Assembly: GCF_001941825.1 (NCBI RefSeq)
Contig: NZ_CP019038.1
Location: forward strand, 5,456,001-5,520,000
Length of the DNA: 64,000 bases
Source of the DNA: Massilia putida
Lineage (GTDB): Bacteria; Pseudomonadota; Gammaproteobacteria; Burkholderiales; Burkholderiaceae_D
Direction: 5' to 3'
Shown here piece by piece: positions 9,500 to 17,958 of the stretch. Within the stretch, counting starts at the first letter, position 1, and each line of letters opens with the position of its first letter. The position numbers and the translations under genes were made by a program. The notes below the pieces were generated by a model. It made no database searches. It saw only the letters and a list, made by a program, of their open reading frames with translations, and was not told the origin of the DNA.

Positions 9500-11185
9500 T
9501 CAGTTGCGCTGAGACGCAGTCTCATCGCGGATCGCACGGAACTCTGAGTCCATGTTCCAGTTGGGCCAACGCCGCGAGTTCGCCAGGTCACGGCCGAATT
9601 GATGAAGGATCTGCAGATCCCGAGCCATGCCGGTAAACGGCCATGATGCTTGCCATTCATCACTACGCTGGTGGTAGCGGTGGGCATTGTAATCGGCCGC
9701 CTCGGCGTCGCCTGCGGCGGTGCCGCCGTCGTACCAATCGTTACCGGACTGAAACCATAGCGCCGGAACCCCGCGCTTGGCGAATGAGAAATGGTCGGAG
9801 CGGAAGAAACGGCCCGCCTCCAGATGCGGATCGGGCGTGAAGCGCACATTCCAGCGCCGCGCGGTGGCTTTCAAATCGTCAAGCAGTTCCAGCTTGGCGT
9901 TGCCGGCGGAGGTGAAATTATGCGCCGGGCCGTGCGGGTCCAGGATGTCGACATTGATCACGCCGGCGGTCTTGGCCAGCGGATACAAAGGATTGGCGAC
10001 GTAATACTCCGAACCGAGCAGTCCGCGTTCCTCTGCGGTCACGACCAGGAATACCACCGAGCGCTTCGGCAACGGTCCGTGGGAGAACTGGCGGGCCAGT
10101 TCGAGCAGGCTGGCGGCGCCGCTGGCATTGTCGAGCGCACCGTTGAAAATGTAATCGCCTTTGGCATCGGGCGCGCCGGTGCCCAGATGGTCCCAGTGCG
10201 CGACGTAAACCACCGATTCGTCCGGATAGAGGTGCCCTTCGATCCGGCCTACCACGTTTTGCGAAGTGATCGTGGAAAGGTTGACTGCATATTGCGTCGA
10301 GAACCGCGCATCGCCGAGTTCGATCGGCTGGAAGGCGCGGGTCTGTGCCGTACGCTTGAGCGCTTCGAAATCCAGGCCGGCACGCTGGAACAAGGCCACG
10401 GCAGTGTCGCGATGAATCCAACCCTCCAGCAAGGGATGCGCCGCCGCCGGATTGGTGCGAACGATGTCGAAGCGCGGCAGGGTATCGGTATTGCGCACCG
10501 AGTCCCAGCCGTAGGACGCCGGCGCGGTCTCGTGCACGATCAGCATGCCTTTGGCGCCGCGTCGCGCGGCTTCCTCGAACTTGTAGGTCCAGCGGCCGTA
10601 GTAAGTCATCTCGCGGCCACCGAAATCGCCGCTACCGGTCTCGAAGTCCGGGTCATTGATCAGCACCAGGGCGATCTTGCCGTGCAGATCCACTCCCTTG
10701 AAATCGTCCCATTGGCGCTCGGGCGCGTTGACGCCATAGCCGACGAAGACGATCGGCGCATTGTCGATGGCCACCGTGCCGGAACCGTTCAAAGTAGCGC
10801 GCATCACGATTTCCTGCCCCTGGGTCAGGGTTTGCTGCGTGCCGGCCAAACTAATGGTCGCCTGTGGCGTCCCCACGTTTTCACTGCGCAGCAGCGGCAC
10901 CGCCTGAGTCCAGCCACGCTTGCCGTTGTGCACGTCGCCGCCCGGCTGCAAGCCGGCGTGGCCCATCTGCGTGATCAGGTAACCAACACTGCGGTTTTCT
11001 CCGCCGGTGGCCGGGGCACGGCCTTCGTAAGTGTTGGATGAGAGGATTCGTACATCCTCGGACAGCCGCTTCGGCGACAACGCCGCTATGAAAGGCGGCG
11101 CGAACGTTGCTGAAGGTGGTACCAGTGGCGCCGCGTTCGCCGCACCGACCATGCCGATCAGAGCACACAAAATCAGATGCTTCAT
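9500..11185 (-). CDS. secreted M28-family metallopeptidase
   Basis: A 561-aa zinc aminopeptidase of family M28 with a signal peptide (KHLILCALIGMVGAANA|AP). A PA-domain insert (about residues 130-280) precedes the catalytic domain. Zinc ligands are recognisable as HWDHLG (His), GALDNASG (bridging Asp), the catalytic pair in AEERGLLGS (Glu-Glu), an Asp in VDILDPHG and the late His in the segment AHRYHQRSDEW. It is the last gene of the Dpg operon, 56 bases after dpgC, same strand. A secreted peptidase could trim an exported amino-acid conjugate, supply amino acids, or be a passenger; the sequence does not decide. Confidence 0.85.
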   Translation of the reverse strand: MKHLILCALIGMVGAANAAPLVPPSATFAPPFIAALSPKRLSEDVRILSSNTYEGRAPATGGENRSVGYLITQMGHAGLQPGGDVHNGKRGWTQAVPLLRSENVGTPQATISLAGTQQTLTQGQEIVMRATLNGSGTVAIDNAPIVFVGYGVNAPERQWDDFKGVDLHGKIALVLINDPDFETGSGDFGGREMTYYGRWTYKFEEAARRGAKGMLIVHETAPASYGWDSVRNTDTLPRFDIVRTNPAAAHPLLEGWIHRDTAVALFQRAGLDFEALKRTAQTRAFQPIELGDARFSTQYAVNLSTITSQNVVGRIEGHLYPDESVVYVAHWDHLGTGAPDAKGDYIFNGALDNASGAASLLELARQFSHGPLPKRSVVFLVVTAEERGLLGSEYYVANPLYPLAKTAGVINVDILDPHGPAHNFTSAGNAKLELLDDLKATARRWNVRFTPDPHLEAGRFFRSDHFSFAKRGVPALWFQSGNDWYDGGTAAGDAEAADYNAHRYHQRSDEWQASWPFTGMARDLQILHQFGRDLANSRRWPNWNMDSEFRAIRDETASQRN

Positions 11186-11241
11186 CTATTTCTCTCCTGC
11201 GTAAAAGAAGTTGACCAAAGGGGCATGCGTTGAAGCGCCGA

Positions 11242-12576
11242 TCAGGCGCGGCGCAGCCAGAACTGTTCCAGGTTGTCGAGGATTTCCTTGCCGTACATGC
11301 ATTGCGCCTGCTCGCGGCAGAACGTCGCCATGTACAGGCGGAATTGCTCGATCGGTTCGACGGCCTGGCGGAAGGCCTTGCGGTTACTGACGATGCCATG
11401 CGTGCCCATGGCCATCATGTCGTCGGCGGCGCGGTCGATCGCGGCATCCATGTCTTCGCGCGCCACCACCTCGTCGATCAGCAACCGGCCTTCGGCGCTG
11501 TCCACGTCCAGACGCGCGTTGCGGTAGATCAGCCGGTTCGCCAGCCGCCGTCCCAGGTATTGCGGCAAACGCAAGTTGGCCAAGCCGGGGATGAAGCCTT
11601 CGGCGCGCGCCGGAATCGACACGAAAGCGCCACTTTCGGCGATCGCATGATCACAGACCAACAGCAGCTGACAACCGCCGCCGATGGCATGGCCTTCCAC
11701 CGCGGCGATCCACGGCTTCTCCACACCGCGATCAGGCACGTCGGTGAGTGGATCGCCTCCACCCCACAGCCCACGCCAGAGTTTGCTGACCAAACCCAGC
11801 TCGCGCTCGACATAGAACCGGTACGGCAACTGCCCGCGATAGAGCTTGGTCAGATTGACCCCGGAGCAGAACACCCGCCGCCCGCGATACTTGGGATGCT
11901 GCATCACCCCGCCGCGCAATACACCGACCTGTACTTGAGGATCGAGCAACGCCACATCGACCGCGATTTCCATCGCATCGACCAGTACCTCGTCCTCGGC
12001 GTTGAGGCAATCGGGGTTGTTGAGCAGCAGATGTGCCTGATGGCCGTGTCGATGCAGGGCGACCAGGCCGAGATCGAGTTCGCCCGTGCTCTGGAACTGT
12101 GCCAGCGCCGCGGCCGATTCCGGCCGCGGTTGACGCATCGATGCCATCAGATGTCTGCCCACCGACGGGATCGCCAACCATTGCGCCAGCACCAGGCCCA
12201 GGCTCAGCTCGAATCCGTATTTGTCCTTCAGTTCCAGTTTCGCATCGGCTGCCAGTTGCTCGGGTCGTGGCAGCAGCCCGGGCACGATGTCCGGAACGGC
12301 GGCCAGCAATGCGTCGAGCCGATGCATGCGCCGGAAGTGATCGGTCAGTTCGCGATAAGCGCGCTCACCGTGGGTGGCGACGAAATCGGCGCGCGCCTGC
12401 GCATCGGTAGCACGCCAGGCGCGCCGCTGTTCCGGTGTCGACCGCGCCACATCCGATTCGAACCTGGCCAGGCCGTGCTCGAACCAGCGCGCTAACCGTT
12501 GCGTGTCTTGCGCGTAACTCTCTGCGCACGGCGACGGCGGGGCGGCCGCCCATTCCTGCAAAGTTGCTGTATCCAT
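11242..12576 (-). CDS. dpgC: DpgC-like 3,5-dihydroxyphenylacetyl-CoA 1,2-dioxygenase
   Basis: A 444-aa crotonase-fold protein with the long N-terminal helical extension (about residues 1-190) that sets DpgC apart from ordinary 260-aa enoyl-CoA hydratases. Diagnostic blocks seen: RVFCSGVNLTKLYRGQLPY, then RELGLVSKLWRGL, KPWIAAVEGHAIGGGCQLLLV, then SIPARAEGFIPGLANLRL, EGRLLIDEVV and the closing FRLYMATFCREQAQCMYG. In glycopeptide producers DpgC uses O2 without any cofactor to turn 3,5-dihydroxyphenylacetyl-CoA into 3,5-dihydroxyphenylglyoxylate and CoA. Here it lies 52 bases after the MaoC gene in the same operon as dpgA, dpgB and dpgD. The presence of all four dpg genes makes the call strong; the in vivo product is still an inference. 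Confidence 0.9.
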   Translation of the reverse strand: MDTATLQEWAAAPPSPCAESYAQDTQRLARWFEHGLARFESDVARSTPEQRRAWRATDAQARADFVATHGERAYRELTDHFRRMHRLDALLAAVPDIVPGLLPRPEQLAADAKLELKDKYGFELSLGLVLAQWLAIPSVGRHLMASMRQPRPESAAALAQFQSTGELDLGLVALHRHGHQAHLLLNNPDCLNAEDEVLVDAMEIAVDVALLDPQVQVGVLRGGVMQHPKYRGRRVFCSGVNLTKLYRGQLPYRFYVERELGLVSKLWRGLWGGGDPLTDVPDRGVEKPWIAAVEGHAIGGGCQLLLVCDHAIAESGAFVSIPARAEGFIPGLANLRLPQYLGRRLANRLIYRNARLDVDSAEGRLLIDEVVAREDMDAAIDRAADDMMAMGTHGIVSNRKAFRQAVEPIEQFRLYMATFCREQAQCMYGKEILDNLEQFWLRRA

Positions 12577-12628
12577 GATGGTTGGTTCACTCGCTGACAG
12601 TGACAGGGCTGGATCGGGCTACAGGCAT

Positions 12629-13147
12629 TCAGTAGTCGATCCGATCCTCGACCGCATGGCCGCGCATCGGCACCAGCACGGTGCGCTTGTATTCGCACAC
12701 CACGGTGCCGTGCTGGTTCTTGCCGGTAGTCTTGACCTCGACGATGCCGGCGTTCTTGCGTGAGTTCGACAGCCGCTTGGACAACACTTCGGATTCACCA
12801 TACAAGGTGTCGCCGACGAACAGCGGCGCGGGTAGCTTGATGTCGGTCCAGCCGAGATTGGCGATCGCCTTCTGACTGACGTCAGCGACGCTCATGCCGC
12901 CGAGCACCGAGACGGTGAAACCGCTGGCGACCAGGGTGCGGCCGAACTCGGTGCCCTTGCCGTACTCATTGTCGAAATGCAGCGGATGGGTATTCATCGT
13001 CAGCAGGGTGAACCAGATGTTATCGGTCTCGGTGATCGAACGGCCGGGACGATGCTGGTAGAGATGACCGACTTCGAACTCTTCGTAGTAGCGGCCGTAG
13101 CTGGCACGGAATACGTTCGGGGCGACTTCCTTGATGCTTCGCGTCAT
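12629..13147 (-). CDS. MaoC-family hydratase/dehydratase
   Basis: A 172-aa hot-dog-fold protein with the (R)-hydratase pattern: EVGHLYQHRPGRSITETDNIWFTLLTMN ... HFDN, then LVASGFTVSVLGGMS and FVGDTLYGESEVLSKRLS. The usual catalytic Asp/His pair of MaoC hydratases may correspond to TETDN and PLHFDN. ATG 13147 has GAGGAAACC upstream; the longer TTG start (13165) is unlikely. It follows the CitE-like gene by 61 bases. A MaoC gene beside a CitE-like gene recalls actinobacterial itaconate/methylglutaryl-CoA dissimilation pairs, in which a hydratase feeds a lyase. What acyl-CoA it acts on here is unknown. Confidence 0.85.
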   Translation of the reverse strand: MTRSIKEVAPNVFRASYGRYYEEFEVGHLYQHRPGRSITETDNIWFTLLTMNTHPLHFDNEYGKGTEFGRTLVASGFTVSVLGGMSVADVSQKAIANLGWTDIKLPAPLFVGDTLYGESEVLSKRLSNSRKNAGIVEVKTTGKNQHGTVVCEYKRTVLVPMRGHAVEDRIDY

Positions 13148-13208
13148 TGGGGTTTCCTCAGGCAATCAAGCTAATGGTGCGCGCCGAAATGACGGCACGC
13201 GGCGGCAA

Positions 13209-14057
13209 TCAGGTTTCGGCGTACAGGCGCAGCATGGCGCGGGCATGGGCGACGAACGGCGGCGCGATCACGCGCCCGTCCACCACCGAGAAGCCGGATT
13301 TGGCGCGCCCGTAATCGGCGATGGTTGCGCGCCAGACGTCCATTTGCGCTTCGTCGAGAGTGAAAATACGGTTGGTCACGGCGATCTGCGCCGGATGCAC
13401 CATCGCCTTGGCGGTGAAGCCCTCGGCGCGCCCGGCCAGGCATTCCTGCTCGAACCGATCCAAGTCCATGATGTCGGCGCCAGTGCGAAAACCGGCGGTA
13501 TCGATCGCAGGGATGCCGCGGCCGGCACAGGCCACGCAAAAGCGCGCCCGCGCGTAAGCGATGTAGGCCGGATTGGGCCGATACATCGCCGCTTCCATGT
13601 CAACCCGGCCGAACATCATTGCATCGCTGGCCTCGGCGATCTCTTCGACGTGATCCACACCGCGCGGCGTTTCGACGATCGGGATCAGGCGGGTGCTGCA
13701 GCCGGCATCGTTCAGCACCGCACGACACAGCTCCAACTCACTGCGTGCTTCAGTCTTGGGCAATTGAATGAACGACAGACCGCTGTCGCCGTCACACAGG
13801 CGTTTGGCAACCGTACACAGATCCAGCAGACCGTCGCGGGTCTTGAGGCTGTTGATGCGGATGCCGAATCCCGGTCTGCGCCCGGCGAAGCTGCTCAGAT
13901 CGAGCCGGGCAAAGACTTCGCGCGCCTCATCCTTGTGGCGGACGTGGACCGAGTCTTCGAGATCCAGGATCACCATGTCGGCGCCGAAGCCCGGATCCGG
14001 CAGCAAGGGATCGAAGCGCAGCACCGAGGTATTCAAATACGAGACATCTATTTTCAT
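13209..14057 (-). CDS. CitE-like HpcH/HpaI-family aldolase/lyase
   Basis: A 282-aa TIM-barrel CoA-ester lyase. Family marks: VSYLNTSVLRFDP (in place of the usual RS-x-L..P), VILDLEDSV, GIRINSLKTRDG, LIPIVETPRGV with the metal-binding glutamate, MMFGRVDMEA, and the C-terminal AMVHPAQIAVTNRIF. Relatives cleave or form malyl-, methylmalyl-, citramalyl- or hydroxymethylglutaryl-CoA with Mg2+. ATG 14057 (MKIDV) has GGAG 7 bases upstream; the longer start at 14111 overlaps dpgB. It lies between dpgB and the MaoC gene. It may supply or consume a CoA thioester for the pathway; no stand-alone citrate lyase partners are present. Confidence 0.85.
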   Translation of the reverse strand: MKIDVSYLNTSVLRFDPLLPDPGFGADMVILDLEDSVHVRHKDEAREVFARLDLSSFAGRRPGFGIRINSLKTRDGLLDLCTVAKRLCDGDSGLSFIQLPKTEARSELELCRAVLNDAGCSTRLIPIVETPRGVDHVEEIAEASDAMMFGRVDMEAAMYRPNPAYIAYARARFCVACAGRGIPAIDTAGFRTGADIMDLDRFEQECLAGRAEGFTAKAMVHPAQIAVTNRIFTLDEAQMDVWRATIADYGRAKSGFSVVDGRVIAPPFVAHARAMLRLYAET

Positions 14058-14085
14058 CGCAAGCTCCGGCTCGAGGGCAAGGTGG

Positions 14086-14814
14086 TCAGGATCGTCCGCG
14101 CGCGACGTCATCGCAGCGCGTCTGCGCCGCCATGAAATGCCCCAAACCGGTTTCGTAACCGCTGCTATGCGCTTCGCAGATCAGGCGGCGGCACATCTGC
14201 AGGGCGACGCCATCGTCCTGCGGCAGGCGCGCTGCAAGCTCGTACACGTACTGGTCGAGCTGATCGGCGCCGAGCACACCGTCGATCAAACCTGCTTCGC
14301 GCGCGCGCGAAGCATCCCAGGTTTCGCCGAGCAGCAGCAGCCGGCGCGCGGCGCGAGCACCGATCAGCCGCGGCAGGCGATTCACGCTCAGGCCCGGCAG
14401 ATGCCCGTCGCGCACCTGTGGGCAACCGAAACTCGCGTTGGCGGCGGCAAAACACAGATCGGCGGCCACCGCCAGTTCGAATGGCGCGCCGACACACAAC
14501 CCATGGACCCAGGCGACGCTGATCACCGGTAACGATTCCATCCGCTGGATCTGCTGTTCCAGACGGCGATGTTCGCTGATCCGCAATTGGGTATGCGCTT
14601 GCGCGTCGCTGGTGACACTGGGATAGCGCAACACCAGCAGTGCGATACGGCCATCATCCTCGATCTTATCGAGCAAAGCGCCAAGCTGCTCGATCAATGC
14701 CGAAGGCTCGTGACCGATGTCCGCGCCGTCCAACCAAAAGATGCCGACTTCACCGCCGCGGATGGGAGCACGGTCGAGCACGAGGTCCAGCTCGATGCTG
14801 TTCAATTGATTCAT
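14086..14814 (-). CDS. dpgB: DpgB-like enoyl-CoA hydratase-family protein
   Basis: A 242-aa crotonase-fold protein, divergent from the neighbouring DpgD copy. It keeps the oxyanion-hole segment SVAWVHGLCVGAPFELAVAADLCFA but has cysteine/valine instead of the usual A-x-GGG run, matching the degenerate form of DpgB. In vancomycin-type pathways DpgB stimulates DpgA and, with DpgD, drives dehydration/aromatisation to 3,5-dihydroxyphenylacetyl-CoA. ATG 14814 has GGAGG 8 bases upstream and is preferred over 14829. It sits 52 bases after dpgA and 28 before the CitE gene. The assignment rests on its divergence, size and position among dpgA, dpgC and dpgD. Confidence 0.82.
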   Translation of the reverse strand: MNQLNSIELDLVLDRAPIRGGEVGIFWLDGADIGHEPSALIEQLGALLDKIEDDGRIALLVLRYPSVTSDAQAHTQLRISEHRRLEQQIQRMESLPVISVAWVHGLCVGAPFELAVAADLCFAAANASFGCPQVRDGHLPGLSVNRLPRLIGARAARRLLLLGETWDASRAREAGLIDGVLGADQLDQYVYELAARLPQDDGVALQMCRRLICEAHSSGYETGLGHFMAAQTRCDDVARGRS

Positions 14815-14866
14815 TCGATGATCCTCCATGTATGGGTCTGCATCCGGGAATCGCGCCGGATCTAGC

Positions 14867-15925
14867 TCAAAAACGGGCCAGGCAGCACTCGATGCTCGCG
14901 CCCGGCCCCATCGTCATCATTACCGTGTAGTCGCCAGGCGCGGTCACTTGTTCTTCCAGCAGGCGCCGGTGCGAGAACAGGAACGACCCGGAGGACACAT
15001 TACCCATCTCGGCCAGCACGCTTTCGGTATGCCGCAGCGCATGCGAGGACAAACCGAGATTGAACTTGATCGAATCGATGACCTTGCGACCGCCAGAATG
15101 GATGATCCAGTGCGCGATATCGCGTATCCGCAGGTTGTGACGCGACAGCAGTCCCTCGATCGGATACCTGACGTTGGCGCCGATCACGTAAGGAATGTCG
15201 CGATCCAGGTAGAAGGAATACTTGCCGTCGACATGATCGAAACGCATGGCGTCGATGTGATCGGTGATCACATGCGACCGGAAATCCAGGACTTCGGGGC
15301 CGACCGGTGCAGACTCGCCGCGTGGTCCGAAGATCGCCGCGACGGCGCCGTCGCCAAACAGAGAATTGACCACGGCGGTGCGGATCGTACCGTCGAAGAC
15401 GTAGGAGGCCGAACATATCTCCACGCACACCAGCGCTGCGTGCCGGCTTGGATTGAGCCTGCAGTAGTTGACCAACGGCTGCATACCGTTGAGTCCGGCA
15501 CTGCAGCCCATGCCAACGACGTCCAGGCGGTGCACATCCGGGCGCAAGCCAAGCTCCTTGGCCACGTACGCGGACAGGCCGGGGCACAGAAAGCCGGTCG
15601 AGGTCACGCAGGCGATGTAGTCGAGATCATCGGGCCGCAAGCCGGCGGTTTCCAGCGCGCGCCGCGTCGCCTCCACGCCGGCGGCTACCGCTCCGCGTTT
15701 GTGTTTGGCGGCAAGCTCAGCGCTGCTTTCGGCCTCGATGCGGCCGTTCGGCCTGGCCTGCGGTAGGTCCAGATAGCGCTTGCTGATCCGCGAATTGCGG
15801 AATAGCCTGACCAGTTTGCTGTCAGTGACGTCGAACAGATCGATCAGCTGATCGTTCGTATAGGCCTGACCCGGGTTGGTGGTGGCGATACTGAGCACGC
15901 GTGGGGCGGATAATACGTTGGTCAT
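14867..15925 (-). CDS. dpgA: DpgA-like type III polyketide synthase
   Basis: A 352-aa chalcone-synthase-fold homodimeric enzyme. The triad is visible: Cys141 in VVGMGCSAGLNG, His276 in HSGGRK, Asn309 in GNVSSGS. Family DpgA condenses four malonyl-CoA to a C8 chain and cyclises it to 3,5-dihydroxyphenylacetyl-CoA. The blocks LFRNSRISKRYLDLP, STGFLCPGLSAYVAKELGL and SASYVFDGTIRTAVVNSLFGDGA are those of the DpgA branch rather than of plant-like or alkylresorcinol synthases. The start overlaps the dpgD start region by the last four bases of dpgD's neighbour arrangement (ATGA at 15922-15925), so the two are coupled. No acyl carrier protein is needed. Confidence 0.92.
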   Translation of the reverse strand: MTNVLSAPRVLSIATTNPGQAYTNDQLIDLFDVTDSKLVRLFRNSRISKRYLDLPQARPNGRIEAESSAELAAKHKRGAVAAGVEATRRALETAGLRPDDLDYIACVTSTGFLCPGLSAYVAKELGLRPDVHRLDVVGMGCSAGLNGMQPLVNYCRLNPSRHAALVCVEICSASYVFDGTIRTAVVNSLFGDGAVAAIFGPRGESAPVGPEVLDFRSHVITDHIDAMRFDHVDGKYSFYLDRDIPYVIGANVRYPIEGLLSRHNLRIRDIAHWIIHSGGRKVIDSIKFNLGLSSHALRHTESVLAEMGNVSSGSFLFSHRRLLEEQVTAPGDYTVMMTMGPGASIECCLARF

Positions 15926-16653
15926 GAAAACGTCCTATGTTGATTTCGCTCGTAAAGGAGTCCCTGGGCCAGTGACTCCAGATCTGCCTGCGCCCGCTGC
16001 TGTTCTTGCGCAAGCAGGATTTTCCCGAGCCGAAAGGCCATCGGGTCGAGCCCGGCGGCGGTTTCGGCCAATGCCAGCGCACGCGCCTGGTAATCCCCGC
16101 CGCATTCCGCGACCAGTCCCCAGGACTGCGCGGTGACGGCATCGAGCATGCGTTGGAACAAAATGATTTCGGCCGCGCGAGCGTGACCGATCAAGCCCGG
16201 CAGCCTGCGTACGCCACCGGCTGCCGGGGTGAGACCCAGCGACAATTCGGGCAGGGCGAATCTCGCTTCGGCGCTGCACACGCGGATATCGCAGGCCAGC
16301 GCCAGTTCCAGCCCGCCGCCGATCGCGGCACCATTGATGCAGGCGACAGTCGGCAACGGCAACTCGGCGAGCCGGTCGAAGACTTCACGGCTGAACAACT
16401 CGATGCCGTCCAAGGCGCCGCGCGTACGTAACTCGTCGCGGTCGGCACCGGAGCAGAACGCGCGGTCGCCGCTCCCGGTCACGATGATCGCTTTGACCGA
16501 GGCATCGGCGCGAGCTTCGTTCAGAGCCGCATCCAGTTCGGTCAGCAAGACTTGATGATAGGCGTTGGCGCGCTCGGGCCGATCAAGCCGCAACCTGCGC
16601 ACCGCGCCATCATGGCCGATCTGTTCAACCCGTACGAACGAACGCGACGACAT
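15922..16653 (-). CDS. dpgD: DpgD-like enoyl-CoA hydratase
   Basis: A canonical 243-aa crotonase: RLDRPERANAY, GSGDRAFCSGADRDEL with the oxyanion loop, and PTVACINGAAIGGGLELALACDIRV, then FALPELSLGLTPAAGGVRRLPGLIG with the catalytic-glutamate region. In Dpg pathways DpgD works with DpgB in the dehydration steps after DpgA. Its stop overlaps the DpgA start (ATGA), and it lies 61 bases after the MFS gene. It could be mistaken for a fatty-acid degradation hydratase, but the operon with dpgA, dpgB and dpgC decides. Confidence 0.88.
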   Translation of the reverse strand: MSSRSFVRVEQIGHDGAVRRLRLDRPERANAYHQVLLTELDAALNEARADASVKAIIVTGSGDRAFCSGADRDELRTRGALDGIELFSREVFDRLAELPLPTVACINGAAIGGGLELALACDIRVCSAEARFALPELSLGLTPAAGGVRRLPGLIGHARAAEIILFQRMLDAVTAQSWGLVAECGGDYQARALALAETAAGLDPMAFRLGKILLAQEQQRAQADLESLAQGLLYERNQHRTFS

Positions 16654-16714
16654 TGCAGCTCTCCATCATGTGAAATTTCATTCCATTGCACGCGCATCTG
16701 CTGCGCTGTGATTT

Positions 16715-17947
16715 TCAATGCGCCGGTTGCCCGGCCGGACCGGCGATTCGCGCGAACGCCATTGGCGCGAAAAAAGCGCTGAAAACGATGACCGCCGCCG
16801 TCACCAATACCGGCACTGCGATGCTCTCGACTTGGCCCGGTGCATACGCGGCGGCGTAGCGGATGCTCAAGGCGCCACCGAGCGCTTCCATCCCGCCCCA
16901 GACCAGCGAGGTCAGGGTGTAGGCCGAGGTCAGATTGCGACCGGCGAAAATCTCTGCGGTCCATACGTCCAGCAGCGGCGCCCACAGCGCTTCAGACAAA
17001 GTGAATACAACCAACGCGATGAACAGCATCCACCAGTAAGCGGTGGGCGCCAGGCACAGCAACAGGACCGAGACCGACAATAACGCCGCCGACAACCGGT
17101 ACAGTTGTGGCCCGGCCCCGCCACTGCGCACAGCTGCAACGCGCTTGAGGATCTGCCCCTGGAACAAGCCGATAATCGCCGCGTTCAACGCAAACAGATA
17201 ACCGATGTAAGGTTCCGCACCTGTATCGCGCACATACACCGGCAGACACGAGAAGTACTGCGCCGCGCCTACAAACAAGAAACTGGTCAGGATCAGAAAC
17301 GCGAACCGCTCCGATAACAGCTGCAGCCATGCACGCGGCAATGCCGCGCTCTCCGCTGCAGCCGGCATTTGAGACGCTGGCGAGGTGTCGGCCTTCAGTG
17401 CGATCAGCGCCGCGACAAGCAGCAATGCCAGTGCAAGGGCGGCCAGTGCCAGCGGCTGCCGGCTGACCAGCAGGGAGCCGGCGATCGCACCGAGGCCCGC
17501 GCCCGCGTTGATGAAGCGGTTCAGATGCCCAAATGCATCCAGCCGCTGTGCCGGTAAGGTCGCTTCGGCCAGCGCCGACTTGGTTGAGACATTGGCACAT
17601 GCCAGCAACACACCGAACACGGCCACCAGTGCTGCCAGCGGCAGAACCTGCGTGAACAACAATGGACGTAGTCCGATCAGCACCGCCAAAGCCAACGCCG
17701 CGCCGAAGTAACACCCACGCAGCGCACGCTGGCCGATCACCCGCCGCAACACGATCGCGAACAAGCCGCCGGCACGGATCGCCAGGATACCGATGCCAGC
17801 CACCAGCGCGACCGAGGCTGCGCTCATCCCCGCCTCGGCCAGCAGCCACACGGGCAGATAGGGCATCAGCACGAAAGTAGCCGCGCTCGATGCGCCGCGA
17901 CTCCATACGATGGCCTTGCTCGATGTGTTTGACCGACTCGCGCTCAT
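16715..17947 (-). CDS. MFS transporter
   Basis: A 410-aa major facilitator with about 12 hydrophobic segments; the N-terminal half starts FVLMPYLPVWLLAEAG and the loop 2-3 region reads GLFAIVLRRVIGQRALRGC, a loose MFS motif A (G-x-x-x-x-R-x-G-x-R). A central hydrophilic loop near residues 195-210 separates the halves. It resembles drug-type exporters of the MFS_1 group. It starts 11 bases after the AOS stop and is followed by dpgD, so it is the likely exporter of the pathway product. Substrate is inferred from position only. Confidence 0.85.
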   Translation of the reverse strand: MSASRSNTSSKAIVWSRGASSAATFVLMPYLPVWLLAEAGMSAASVALVAGIGILAIRAGGLFAIVLRRVIGQRALRGCYFGAALALAVLIGLRPLLFTQVLPLAALVAVFGVLLACANVSTKSALAEATLPAQRLDAFGHLNRFINAGAGLGAIAGSLLVSRQPLALAALALALLLVAALIALKADTSPASQMPAAAESAALPRAWLQLLSERFAFLILTSFLFVGAAQYFSCLPVYVRDTGAEPYIGYLFALNAAIIGLFQGQILKRVAAVRSGGAGPQLYRLSAALLSVSVLLLCLAPTAYWWMLFIALVVFTLSEALWAPLLDVWTAEIFAGRNLTSAYTLTSLVWGGMEALGGALSIRYAAAYAPGQVESIAVPVLVTAAVIVFSAFFAPMAFARIAGPAGQPAH

Positions 17948-17958
17948 GGAATGTCCTT

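Noticed and set aside
11242-12576. Ordinary enoyl-CoA hydratase
   Set aside because: 444 aa with the long N-terminal extension and DpgC-specific blocks; neighbours are dpgA, dpgB and dpgD.
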